Assembly: GCF_030815955.1 (NCBI RefSeq)
Contig: NZ_JAUSXK010000001.1
Span: forward strand, 1,178,001 to 1,242,000
DNA length: 64,000 bases
Direction: 5' to 3'
Origin: Microbacterium murale
Lineage (GTDB): Bacteria > Actinomycetota > Actinomycetes > Actinomycetales > Microbacteriaceae
Shown in pieces: positions 9,236-17,960 of this stretch. The notes beneath the pieces were generated by a model. That model saw nothing but the letters and a program-made list of their open reading frames with translations. It ran no database searches and had not been told where the DNA came from. Position numbers and translations under genes: made by a program. Position 1 is the first letter of the stretch, and every line of letters begins with the position of its first letter.

Positions 9236-10681
9236 ATGACTGCAACGACGCACACCCCGAAGATCACGATCATCGGCGCTGGAGGATTCGTCTTCCCCTT
9301 CCGCCTCATCGGCGACCTCGTGAGTTTCCCCGCGCTTCGAGACAGCACGCTGTGCCTGATGGACCTCGACGCCGACCGCGTGCACCGGACCGCGACTGCG
9401 GCGAGGGCACTCGTCGACCACCACGGGTTCGACACCACGATCGTGGAGACGACCGACCGACGCGAGGCGCTGGCCGACGCCGACTTCGTCATCATCACTT
9501 TCCAGGTCGGAGGCATCGACTCGTACCGCTGGGACGTCGAGATACCGCGTCGCTACGGGGTCGACCAGGCGGTCGGCGACACAGTCGGGCCGGGCGGCGT
9601 GTTCCGCTTCCTGCGATCGGTGCCCGCCTACGAGGCGATCGCCGCCGACGCGCTGGAACTCTGTCCGGACGCACAGTTCATCAACTACGCGAACCCGATG
9701 GCCATGGCGACGGCTTTCCTCAACGCGAAGGGGTTGAAGACCGTCGGCCTCTGCCACAGCGTCCAGGGCACGACACGGATGCTCGCGCGAACGCTCGGTG
9801 TGCCCTACGAAGAAGTGAGCTTCCTGTCTGCGGGGATCAATCACCAGGCCTGGATCCTGGAGTTCTCACGCGACGGCAAGGATCTCTACCCCGAGCTGCG
9901 CCGCACGATGTCGGCACGCCACCGGCGAGGCAAGGGGGCCAGCGGTCTGCACGAGGACGACGGAGACCACAGCGAGGCCGCCGAGGGGATGAGCAACTAC
10001 GAGGGCGGCAACGAACAGGTGCGGACTGCGCTGATGAACACGTTCGGCTACTTCGAGACGGAGTCGAGCCACCATGCTTCCGAGTATCTGCCGTACTTCC
10101 GAAAGGATCCGGAGACTGTCCTCGAGTACATCCCAGAACGCTGGGACTACTACGAGATCTGCGTGGCCCACGATGAGCAGGGCGACATCGACGAGCAACT
10201 CACGCGCTTGCAGAAGAACCTCTCCCCTTCGGTCGAATACGGTGCGAGCATCGTCAACGCCGCCGTCACCGGCGTGCCCGCCGTCGTCTACGGCAACGTG
10301 CCGAACGCGACCGGGCTCATCCAGAACCTCCCGACCGACGCCTGCGTCGAAGTTCCGTGCCTCGTCGATCGCAATGGCGTCCAGCCCACGGCGATCGGGA
10401 GCCTGCCGCCGCAGCTCGCCGCACTCAACCGGACGAACATCGGCGTGCAGACCCTCGCGGTGATCGCGGCGCTCAGCGGCGAGGTCGAGCATGTCTACCA
10501 CGCGGTCGCCCTCGACCCGCTCACCGCAGCCCAGCTCACCCTCGATCAGATCCGCTCGATGACGGACGAGCTGCTCCACGCCCACGCGGCACTCCTGCCA
10601 GCGGCTCTTCGCCCGAACCCCACAGATTCGGACGCGATCGCCATCGGACAGGAAACCGCCGCTCCGGTGCTCACCCCGTGA
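9236..10681 (+). CDS. Glycoside hydrolase family 4, probable alpha-galactosidase
   Basis: 481 aa, typical GH4 length. The N-terminus has the NAD-binding start (ITIIGAGGFVFPFRL). Downstream come GDTVGPGGVFRFLR, FINYANPMAMAT, then the metal-binding GLCHSVQGTTRM (Cys and His) and SAGINHQAWILEF (His). GH4 enzymes use NAD+ and Mn2+ and cleave by a redox-elimination route. The CHSVQGT form is the one I associate with MelA-type alpha-galactosidases rather than 6-phospho-glycosidases. No PTS genes are nearby, which also argues for an unphosphorylated substrate. No signal peptide: it acts on sugar imported by the ABC system downstream. Confidence 0.88.
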   Translation: MTATTHTPKITIIGAGGFVFPFRLIGDLVSFPALRDSTLCLMDLDADRVHRTATAARALVDHHGFDTTIVETTDRREALADADFVIITFQVGGIDSYRWDVEIPRRYGVDQAVGDTVGPGGVFRFLRSVPAYEAIAADALELCPDAQFINYANPMAMATAFLNAKGLKTVGLCHSVQGTTRMLARTLGVPYEEVSFLSAGINHQAWILEFSRDGKDLYPELRRTMSARHRRGKGASGLHEDDGDHSEAAEGMSNYEGGNEQVRTALMNTFGYFETESSHHASEYLPYFRKDPETVLEYIPERWDYYEICVAHDEQGDIDEQLTRLQKNLSPSVEYGASIVNAAVTGVPAVVYGNVPNATGLIQNLPTDACVEVPCLVDRNGVQPTAIGSLPPQLAALNRTNIGVQTLAVIAALSGEVEHVYHAVALDPLTAAQLTLDQIRSMTDELLHAHAALLPAALRPNPTDSDAIAIGQETAAPVLTP

Positions 10682-10697
10682 CCTGACCGGAGACGTC

Positions 10698-10740
10698 GAG
10701 CCAGGGGGCGGAGGCCTCATCACCTCCGCCCCCCTGGCTC
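10698..10740 (+). terminator. Stem-loop between GH4 gene and sugar-binding-protein gene
   Basis: GAGCCAGGGGGCGGAGG (10698-10714) pairs with its near-complement at 10723-10740, with a loop of about 8 bases and one bulged C. No U-run follows. It may be a partial terminator or an RNA-stability hairpin inside the sugar operon, lowering or decoupling expression between the enzyme and the abundant binding protein. Confidence 0.6.
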
Positions 10741-10790
10741 GCACTCGAACTCATCTGCCGTCCGATCGTTCCTCGAAGGAGAGGCAACGC

Positions 10791-12095
10791 ATGCCGCCCA
10801 CCAATCAGCCGATCATGAACAAGGAACTCGGCCGCAGAGGGTTCCTCGCGGTCGCGGGCATATCAGTCGCAGGTGCACTGGCCGCCTGCGCCGGAGCCCC
10901 GACCGCGACGAAACATCTGCGACTGTCCTCCTGGAACATCCCCACGGATCTGGTGTCGTACCAGGCGATCGCCGACGAGTTCGTCGCGGCGAACCCCGGA
11001 ACCAGTGTCGCGATCGAAGTCACCACCGGGCAGTTCCACCAGTGGTTCATCACCCGCCTGGCCGCGGACCTCGCACCGGACATCATCCGGATCACACCGC
11101 AGCAGATCGGGCGATACGCCGCGAACGGCAGCCTCATCGACATCTCGGACGCCATCCCGTCCGACTACGCGGCCGATTGGTCCGAAGCGTTCTGGGCCAT
11201 CGGTGCCCGTGAGGATGGCATCTACGGGGTCTTCCAGCACACCGACAACTTCATCACCTATCTCAACAGACCCATCATGGAGCAGATCGGAATCGACCCG
11301 CCGAAGACCCTCGATACCGCGTGGACCTGGGACGAGTTCCTCGAGATCTCCCGCGAGGTCAAGAAGGTCACAGGGAAGTACGCGTTCGGTTACGGCTGGG
11401 GTGGAGCGGAGACCGCCTACCGCTGGCTTCCCATCGTGTACCAGAACGGCGGGAGCTTCCTCGGGGACGATGGCGCTACTCCCAGCATGGACCAGGAGGG
11501 CTCGATCGAAGCGCTCGCGTTCGGACGCCGCTGGTACGAGGAGGAGCTCGTCGCCCCGGGGAACATGAGCAAATCCGGCGGCGGCGACGTGGCCCGCAAC
11601 CTGTTCCTCACCGGTCAGATCGGCATGATGCTGAACAATCCGGAGTCGATCTCGCAGTTGGACGCCGAGATGCCCGATGAATGGACCACGAGCTACATGA
11701 TCCGCAATGTGGCGGCAGCATCTGATCTCGGCGGCAATGCGTTGGCAGTGACGAAATCGAGCAAGCATCCGGAGCTGGCAGCTCAGCTCGTCGCGTTCGT
11801 GACGAGCCGGGAGAAGATGGTGAAGTTCTGTCATGACGGTAACTGGCTTCCCGCCAGATCGTCCCTGGATGCGGGGACCATCGGCTACGCGGCGAACGCC
11901 CGGACGCTCCAGCAGTTCATCGACCAGGGTTCGACGATCCCGATCGAGATGGTGAGGGCTGAGACGGGGGAATACTTCAGCTCGCTCAACATGGTGTTCG
12001 CGGACTACCTCGATCTCTGTCTGCTCGGCGAGCTCTCGCCCACGCAGGCTTCAGCACAGATGATGGAGGCGATGCGCAGTGTCACAGCGAAGTGA
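10791..12095 (+). CDS. Sugar ABC transporter substrate-binding lipoprotein
   Basis: 434 aa with a strong GAAGGAGAGG ribosome site. The N-terminus has a twin-arginine-like GRRGFLAVAG (residues 14-23) and a lipobox ending at Cys33 (GALAAC), so it is exported, perhaps by Tat, and lipid-anchored. The mature part has the family-1 extracellular binding protein pattern (LRLSSWNIPTDLVSYQAIADEF; LAADLAPDIIRITPQQIG). It delivers an oligosaccharide to the two permeases encoded next. An ATG at residue 9 (MNKELGRRG) is an alternative start. No ATPase gene lies in the cluster, so a shared MsiK-like ATPase elsewhere is likely. Confidence 0.88.
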   Translation: MPPTNQPIMNKELGRRGFLAVAGISVAGALAACAGAPTATKHLRLSSWNIPTDLVSYQAIADEFVAANPGTSVAIEVTTGQFHQWFITRLAADLAPDIIRITPQQIGRYAANGSLIDISDAIPSDYAADWSEAFWAIGAREDGIYGVFQHTDNFITYLNRPIMEQIGIDPPKTLDTAWTWDEFLEISREVKKVTGKYAFGYGWGGAETAYRWLPIVYQNGGSFLGDDGATPSMDQEGSIEALAFGRRWYEEELVAPGNMSKSGGGDVARNLFLTGQIGMMLNNPESISQLDAEMPDEWTTSYMIRNVAAASDLGGNALAVTKSSKHPELAAQLVAFVTSREKMVKFCHDGNWLPARSSLDAGTIGYAANARTLQQFIDQGSTIPIEMVRAETGEYFSSLNMVFADYLDLCLLGELSPTQASAQMMEAMRSVTAK

Positions 12096-13072
12096 ACTCG
12101 AGCAGACGGCGGCGATCGAGACGATCGCGCAGTCGGATCGGCCGAGGATCGAAGCCGGCGATCCCGCCCATGACGGCACCCCGGCGGCTCGTCGGCGCCG
12201 GGGCAGACGCGTGGGAGGCGCGACGCCGTACTTCTTCGTCGGGCCCGCAGCGATCCTCTTCCTGTGCTTCTCCCTCGTGCCGATCTGCATCGCGATCGTC
12301 CTCTCCTTCCAGGACACGGCGACGCTCGGAGACGGCGAATGGGTGGGCGGGGAGAACTTCGGCAGGATGGTCGGCGATTCGCTGTTCCGCACGGCGCTGC
12401 TGAACACGCTCGTATTCACGCTGGGCACGGTTCCGACGTCCATGGCGATGGGGCTGGCCCTCGCGGTCGCGCTCAACCGACGGATCCCCGGACGTTCCGT
12501 GCTGCGCGCACTGTTCTTCGTCCCCATGGTCGCCGCCGGCGTCGTGGTCGGAGTGGTGATGTCATGGATCTTCAACGGCGACTACGGCGTCGCCAACAAC
12601 GCACTGACGTTTCTGGGACTCGAGCGCGCTCCATGGTTGACCGCGCCGGGATGGGCGATGGCGACGCTGATCCTGGTGGTGGTCTGGACGCGGATCGGCT
12701 TCTGCATGGTCATCTATCTGGGAGCGCTGCAGGCGATTCCAGAGGAATTGAAGGAGGCAGCGGCCCTCGACGGTGCGTCACGATGGACGCGGTTCCGTCT
12801 CGTGAGCTGGCCCCTGCTGCGACCGACGACATCGATCCTCCTCATCCTCAACGTCGTGTTCTCGCTGCAGGCGTTCGACGTGATCTACGTCATGACCGGC
12901 GGCGGTCCCGGATTCTCGACGACCGTCCTCATGCAGTACATCTTCCGCTCCGCCTTCATCGACGCCCGGATGGGATACGCGGCGGCCCTCGGGGGTGGTG
13001 CTCGTCGTGGTGCTCCTCCTCTTCACCGTCCTGCGTCAGAGAGCGACGCGACGAGCCGAGGAGGAACTGTGA
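12079..13072 (+). pseudogene. Sugar ABC permease, MalF/UgpA type (frame-broken near its 3' end as sequenced)
   Basis: GTG start at 12079 overlaps the binding-protein stop by 17 bp, with GGAGG 9 bp upstream. Membrane segments and the inner-membrane permease loop (EELKEAAALDGASRWTRFRL) are normal. At the five-G run 12991-12995 the frame slips. Removing one G gives a perfect last membrane helix (LGVVLVVVLLLFTVLRQR) and an end RAEEEL-stop at 13070-13072, with ATG overlapping TGA for the next permease. As sequenced, the frame instead runs on into the second permease, producing a false fusion. It is most likely an intact 6-TM permease with one extra base. Confidence 0.85.
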
Positions 13073-13980
13073 TGACGACATCCCGATTCGGCACGGCGTC
13101 GCAGGACGCACTGTCCACCCGGAACCTGCCGGCGGTCAGGCCGGCTACTTCCAGGGAGCGGACCTCCCCGCGTCGCTGGCTGCTCTTCGCCGCCCTCACC
13201 GCGCTCGCCATCCTCATGGTCTTCCCGGTCTACTGGATGTTCGTTTCAGCGTTGACACCGGGCGGGCAGTCGCAGAGCGGCAGCTTCTACCTGGTGCCCA
13301 GCGAACCGACGATGCAGAACTACGTGGAGGTCTTCGCAACGCAGCCGGTGCTCGCCTGGCTCGGCAACTCCCTGTTCATCGCCGGCATCGGAACGGCGTT
13401 GAGCGTCTGCATCTCACTGTCAGCAGGGTACGCACTCGCCAAGTTCCGGTTCCGTGGGCGGGGCCTGCTCTATGCGCTGTTCCTCGTCACGATCATGATC
13501 CCGATCCAGGTGACTCTCGTGCCTTCGTTCCTCGTGGTCGCGAGGATCGGCCTGGTCGACTCCCCGTGGGCTGTCATCCTGCCCACCCTGTTCGACACGG
13601 TCGGGATCTTCATCGCGAGGCAGTTCATGCTGGGCGTCCCGGACGCGCTCATGGAAGCAGCGCGGTTGGACGGTGCAAGCGAGTTCGTCGTGTTCTTCCG
13701 AGTCGTCCTCCCCAGCTGCGGCCCGCTGGTGGGCGTGCTCGTGATCCTCGGGTTCATGAACCGATGGAACGACTTCCTCTGGCCGCTCGTGGTGCTGCAG
13801 GGCAACGAGAACCTGACCGTGCCGGTGGCGTTGTCCACGCTCACCACCAATCCCGCCTTCAGCTCCCCCTGGGGCCCGGTCATGGCGGTGGCGACCATCA
13901 CCGTCATCCCGCTGCTCGTCGTGTTCCTGGTGTTCCAGCGTCAGTTCGTGCAGGGGATCGCGAGCTCCGGCATCAAGTGA
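13072..13980 (+). CDS. Sugar ABC permease, MalG/UgpE type
   Basis: 302 aa from the ATG that overlaps the expected stop of the first permease (TGATG). The hydrophobic N-terminal helix (WLLFAALTALAILMVFPVYW) is followed by the usual ALTPGG periplasmic stretch. The cytoplasmic EAA loop MEAARLDGASEFVVFFRVVLP docks on the ATPase, and the final helix ends VFQRQFVQGIASSGIK, the common end of this family. It forms a heterodimer with the preceding permease for oligosaccharide import. It is the last gene of the plus-strand sugar unit and convergent with the GH35 beta-galactosidase, 14 bp apart. Confidence 0.92.
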   Translation: MTTSRFGTASQDALSTRNLPAVRPATSRERTSPRRWLLFAALTALAILMVFPVYWMFVSALTPGGQSQSGSFYLVPSEPTMQNYVEVFATQPVLAWLGNSLFIAGIGTALSVCISLSAGYALAKFRFRGRGLLYALFLVTIMIPIQVTLVPSFLVVARIGLVDSPWAVILPTLFDTVGIFIARQFMLGVPDALMEAARLDGASEFVVFFRVVLPSCGPLVGVLVILGFMNRWNDFLWPLVVLQGNENLTVPVALSTLTTNPAFSSPWGPVMAVATITVIPLLVVFLVFQRQFVQGIASSGIK

Positions 13981-13994
13981 TGCATGCGAGCCCG

Positions 13995-15800
13995 TCAGGA
14001 ACCGACGAACTCCTCGGTCGGGCCGAACTCTGGCCTCTCCCGAACCTCAACGGTCGAGCCCAGCCCGTCGAGGTCGAGCACGACGATCTCGTTCGCTCCC
14101 GGGTGCCAGAGCGGCGCGGGCGCGTAGAGCGTCTCCTGCGGACCGACCTTCCAGTAGCGGCCGAGCAGGAAGCCGTTCAGCCACACCAAGCCCTTGACAC
14201 CGCCGGGGAAGGCGAGCCAGGCGTCCGCCGGGGCATCGACCTCGATCGCGGCACGGGCGACACCGTCGGCTCCCGCCGCACTCGAGGCGGAGGGCGCGCT
14301 CGAGGCGGATGGTGAACCGGAGACGGAGGGTGCGTCGAACGGAAGTGCGCGGTGCGTCCAACCGTGCACGTAGCGGCGACCGTTGATGCGCACGCCGCGC
14401 ATGATGCCCTTGCCCTCGCCCATGCGCGGGCCGTAGTTGATGCGGCCGAGGCTCTCGACCACGATCGTGAGCCGGGCCCGGCGTGCACCGCCGGGAAGTG
14501 GGAGCGACAGCACTCCGTCACGCTCCAGCGTGCCGACCCGCTCATCGTCGAGGAAGACCGTGGCGCGATCGTGCAGGGTGTCGACATCGACCGTGGCGTC
14601 CGCCGGCACGTCGATCTGCGCCTGGTAGACGACGATGCCGTCTTCGACGCCGAGCTGCTCGAAGGTCTGCGGCATCGGGGTCTGCTCGCCGATCTCGGGC
14701 AGCGCCTCGACCAGGTCGCGCAGTGAGACGACCGGGTGCAGCACGACTGCCTGCGCAGCCTGAACCGGCGCAGGTGCGGGGCGCTCCGGCAGCTCACCGT
14801 CGTGGAACGGGGCGAACGCAGCGCGCAGTGCCTCGAACTTGGCATTCAGCGATCCGTCTTCCCCGATCGGGGCATCCGAGTCATAACTGGTGATCGTCGG
14901 CTGCAGTGCACCGTCGTGATTGGCGCCGTTCCACAGCCCGAAGTTCGTGCCACCGTGCGCCATGTAGATGCTGACGGACCCGCCTGCGGCGAGGAGCTCG
15001 TCGACTGTGCCGATCATGCTCTCAGCAGAGCGCACGTGATGCCGCTCACCCCAGTGGTCGAACCATCCGCCCCAGAGCTCGCTGCACATCAGCGCGTCAT
15101 CGGTCCTGCGCAACTCCTGCGCGATCTCGACGCCGGTGCCGAACGTGAAGGTGGGCAGTGCGCCGGCGACCGAGCCGTGCCTAAGCATGTCGGAGGTGGT
15201 GCCGTCTGCCGTCGTCAGCAGTTCGACGACTCCCCGCGAACGCAGCGCATCGCGCTGATGCTCGAGGTACGCACTGTCGCTGCCGAATGAGCCGTACTCG
15301 TTCTCGACCTGCACGGCGACGATCGGGCCGCCGAACGCGGCCTGCAGCGGCACGATGCGCGGGATCAGCGCGTCGTACCAGCGATCCACGGCGGCCAGGT
15401 ACTCGCGGTCGCTCGTGCGCAGCGCGCTCACGCGTCCGGTCAGCCAGAACGGCAGCCCGCCGTTCGACCACTCGGCGCAGATGTACGGGCTCGGGCGCAG
15501 GTAGACGTCGAGCCCGACCTCACCCGCGAGCCGGACGAACGACTCCAGGTCGCGCCAGCCGTCGAAACGCGGCTCGCCCTCGACCCGTTCGTGGAAATTC
15601 CATGCCACATAGGTGTCCACCGTGTTCGCGCCCATGGCGGCCAGGCGGCGCAGACGGTCTTCCCACTGGTCGGGGTGCACGCGGAAGTAATGCAGCGCGC
15701 CGGCGAGGATGCGATGCGGACGACCACCACGGATGAGCTGCCCATCGCTCCACGTGATCGCCGAGGAGGCGTCTCGAGGTGGCGAGAATTCGCGATTCAT
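13995..15800 (-). CDS. Beta-galactosidase, glycoside hydrolase family 35
   Basis: 601 aa from the ATG at 15800, which has CAGGAG 6-7 bp upstream. The frame stays open further upstream but has no family likeness. The TIM-barrel domain has YFRVHPDQWEDRL, YVAWNFHE and PYICAEWSNGGLP. The GH35 signature GGPIVAVQVENEYG carries the acid/base Glu, and MCSELWGGWFDHWG the nucleophile Glu. C-terminal beta domains follow, including a low-complexity Ser/Pro/Ala linker (about residues 512-535). No signal peptide, so it cleaves imported beta-galactosides in the cytosol. It is convergent with the sugar importer; with the GH4 enzyme it equips the cell for alpha- and beta-linked galactose. Confidence 0.93.
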   Translation of the reverse strand: MNREFSPPRDASSAITWSDGQLIRGGRPHRILAGALHYFRVHPDQWEDRLRRLAAMGANTVDTYVAWNFHERVEGEPRFDGWRDLESFVRLAGEVGLDVYLRPSPYICAEWSNGGLPFWLTGRVSALRTSDREYLAAVDRWYDALIPRIVPLQAAFGGPIVAVQVENEYGSFGSDSAYLEHQRDALRSRGVVELLTTADGTTSDMLRHGSVAGALPTFTFGTGVEIAQELRRTDDALMCSELWGGWFDHWGERHHVRSAESMIGTVDELLAAGGSVSIYMAHGGTNFGLWNGANHDGALQPTITSYDSDAPIGEDGSLNAKFEALRAAFAPFHDGELPERPAPAPVQAAQAVVLHPVVSLRDLVEALPEIGEQTPMPQTFEQLGVEDGIVVYQAQIDVPADATVDVDTLHDRATVFLDDERVGTLERDGVLSLPLPGGARRARLTIVVESLGRINYGPRMGEGKGIMRGVRINGRRYVHGWTHRALPFDAPSVSGSPSASSAPSASSAAGADGVARAAIEVDAPADAWLAFPGGVKGLVWLNGFLLGRYWKVGPQETLYAPAPLWHPGANEIVVLDLDGLGSTVEVRERPEFGPTEEFVGS

Positions 15801-15845
15801 CAGGGACTCCTGCGTGACTTCTTCCGGCACTTCACCGAGCGGGAA

Positions 15846-15868
15846 CGGTTGCGCGTCGTGCGCAACCG
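15846..15868. promoter_or_regulatory. Perfect inverted repeat upstream of the GH35 gene, candidate operator
   Basis: CGGTTGCGC (15846-15854), a 5-bp spacer, then GCGCAACCG (15860-15868). It lies 46-68 bp upstream of the beta-galactosidase start and on the far side of the MFS gene's promoter region. The TTGCGC/GCGCAA half sites resemble those of LacI-family repressors, but no LacI gene is in the window. Confidence 0.5.
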
Positions 15869-15963
15869 CGCATGACTCTACCGGAGAGGTCACGGCATCC
15901 ATCTCCCCCGCGTCGCGCCCACCCCCGCTGGGCACCGATAGCCTGGCGTAGTGGGAGATAGAG

Positions 15964-17394
15964 ATGACAAAGCCAGGAAACGCCTCTCTCGCAACCCCGA
16001 ATCGTGGCCTCACAGTCGCGGTTCTCGCCTTCGCGGGGCTCTGCTCCTCATTCATGTTCACCCTGGTCGTGCCGCTTCAGGCCGAGCTGCCCACGCTGCT
16101 GAACGCATCGCGCGAGGACACCACCTGGGTCGTCACCATCACCCTGCTGGTCGCCGCCATCGCCACTCCGATCTCCGGTCGCCTCGGCGACATGTACGGC
16201 AAGCGCCGCGTCGTCGTGGTGCTGATGGCGATGCTCATCGTCGGTTCGGTGATCGCCGCACTGTCCGGATCCATCGTCGGCGTGATCATCGGCCGCGCAC
16301 TGCAGGGCGGAGTCACCGGCGTCATCCCGCTCGGCATCGCGATCATGCGCGACATCCTGCCCACCAACAGGCTCGGCACCGCCGTCGCGCTGATGAGCGC
16401 GACGATGGGCGTCGGCGGCGCACTCGGGATGCCGTTGGCCGCGTATCTGGCGATCAACGCCGACTGGCATTCGCTGTTCTGGCTCGCCGCAGGCCTCGGC
16501 ATCATCGGGCTCATCCTGGTCTTCCTGTTCGTACCGGAAGACGTGCTGCTCTCCCCCAGCCGCCTCGACGTGCCCGGCGCGATCGGCTTGGCGATCGGGC
16601 TCACCGGGCTCCTGCTGTACGTCTCGCGAGGCGCGGAGTGGGGCTGGACTTCGCCCGTCGGACTCTCGCTTCTGATCGGCGGCGTCCTGGTGCTGCTGGT
16701 GTGGGGCTGGTATCAGCTGCGCACGAACGAACCGCTGCTCGACCTCCGCGTCGCCGCGCGGCCCGCTGTGCTGTTCACGAACATCGCCGCGATCGGCATG
16801 GGGTTCGCACTGTTCTCCTCGAACGTCACGTTCCCGCAGATGCTCGAACTCCCGGTGGAGAGCGGCTCCGGGTTCGGACTCGACATGTTGACTGCGGCGT
16901 TCATCATCATGCCCGCCGGCCTCGTCATGATGGTGATCTCGCCACTGTCGGGCTGGCTCGAGCGCACGGTCGGACCCCGGCCGCTGTTCACGGTCGGCGC
17001 CGCCGCGATCGTGCTGGCATACGTCTACGTGCTGATCTGGTCATCGGAGTGGTGGCACATCCTGGTCTCGAACGCGATCATCGGCGTCGGAATCGGCTTC
17101 ACCTTCGCCGCCATGCCGATGATCATCATGCGCTCAGTACCCGCGAACGAGACCGGTGCCTCCAACGGCCTCAACGCCCTCTTCCGCTCTGTCGGCACGT
17201 CCAGCGCATCCGCAGTGATGGGCGGTGTTCTCGCCGCGATGAGCGTCGAGATCGACGGGGTGGCCGTCCCGACCCGCGAGGCGTTCGATGTCTGCTTCTG
17301 GTTGGCGATCGCCGCCGGAATCGTCGCGCTGGTGCTGTCGCTGTTCATCCCGAAGAGCCGCACCATCGAACGGCATCCGTCACTGCCGAGCTGA
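15964..17394 (+). CDS. MFS transporter, DHA2-like multidrug exporter type
   Basis: 476 aa, ATG start with GGGAGATAGAG before it. The length and the density of hydrophobic segments suggest about 14 membrane helices. MFS motif A-like loop: GRLGDMYGKRRVVVVLM after the second helix. GVTGVIPLGIAIMRDILP matches the export-type motif C/D2 region of drug:H+ antiporters. The C-terminal half ends in a short basic tail (IPKSRTIERH). The substrate is unknown. It is divergent from the GH35 gene with 163 bp between starts, and that gap holds a perfect inverted repeat. No TetR or MarR regulator sits next to it. Confidence 0.85.
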   Translation: MTKPGNASLATPNRGLTVAVLAFAGLCSSFMFTLVVPLQAELPTLLNASREDTTWVVTITLLVAAIATPISGRLGDMYGKRRVVVVLMAMLIVGSVIAALSGSIVGVIIGRALQGGVTGVIPLGIAIMRDILPTNRLGTAVALMSATMGVGGALGMPLAAYLAINADWHSLFWLAAGLGIIGLILVFLFVPEDVLLSPSRLDVPGAIGLAIGLTGLLLYVSRGAEWGWTSPVGLSLLIGGVLVLLVWGWYQLRTNEPLLDLRVAARPAVLFTNIAAIGMGFALFSSNVTFPQMLELPVESGSGFGLDMLTAAFIIMPAGLVMMVISPLSGWLERTVGPRPLFTVGAAAIVLAYVYVLIWSSEWWHILVSNAIIGVGIGFTFAAMPMIIMRSVPANETGASNGLNALFRSVGTSSASAVMGGVLAAMSVEIDGVAVPTREAFDVCFWLAIAAGIVALVLSLFIPKSRTIERHPSLPS

Positions 17395-17424
17395 GCGCCC
17401 GTCCTCGCCAGCCTCGGCCGAGAA

Positions 17425-17814
17425 TCAGAGCGTGAAGCCGTCCGGATCGCCAGGCCGCGGCGGCCGCAGCCTCTCGGGGATCGGCCACGCCAGCACGAAC
17501 TGCTGCGCCGCCGTGCGAGTCATGTCGCCGTAGTCATCGATCTTCACGACGATGCGGCCTGGACTGCCGTCACGGTCCGGGGTGACCTCGACCATGCGCA
17601 CTCGAAGAGGGTGTTCTGCTTCACCGTCCAGCATCCACGGATCGGCGAGCCATGACAGCCCGTGCTCCTCCAGCGCCGCCTCCGCATCCAGCCACTCGAT
17701 GGAATCGGTGATCGGACGGCCGAGCACGTCGACCGCGACCCACTCGTCACCCGCTGGGTGGATCCAGCCGAGCAATTCTCCGTCGTCGCGGCGATGCGGG
17801 GTCCAGTCATCCAT
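17425..17814 (-). CDS. Hypothetical protein (129 aa)
   Basis: I do not recognise a family. It is a soluble protein rich in Asp/Glu and Trp, starting MDDWTPHRRDDGELLGW, with repeated 'GRPITDSIEWLDAE'-style turns and a proline-rich C-terminus (ERLRPPRPGDPDG). No signal peptide, membrane helix or cysteine motif is present. Coding bias (third-position G/C) looks like its neighbours, supporting a real gene. It is convergent with the MFS transporter and stands alone on the minus strand. Confidence 0.65.
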   Translation of the reverse strand: MDDWTPHRRDDGELLGWIHPAGDEWVAVDVLGRPITDSIEWLDAEAALEEHGLSWLADPWMLDGEAEHPLRVRMVEVTPDRDGSPGRIVVKIDDYGDMTRTAAQQFVLAWPIPERLRPPRPGDPDGFTL

Positions 17815-17960
17815 CCGACGAGCCTACGATGCGCCGCGATCGCGCCGTGCACAGACGCACGGCGCCGCGCACACTTGCAGGTCCGATGCACGGATGCAGG
17901 GCGACATGCCGATCGTTACCCCTGCAGCCGTACGATCTCCCTGCAGGTGTGCGGGGCTCG

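Noticed and set aside
13072..13980. Whole frame 12079-13980 as one fused permease gene
   Set aside because: The sequence around 12991-12995 shows a lost helix and the second gene's ATG overlaps a normal stop in the restored frame, so the fusion is an artefact of the extra G.
12264..14315. A long alternative plus-strand frame across the permease genes
   Set aside because: The protein is arginine-rich and unlike any family, and the true frames carry clear permease motifs.
15951..17435. A 494-codon frame overlapping the MFS gene
   Set aside because: It is highly Arg/His-rich and in the wrong frame; the MFS frame has normal transporter motifs.
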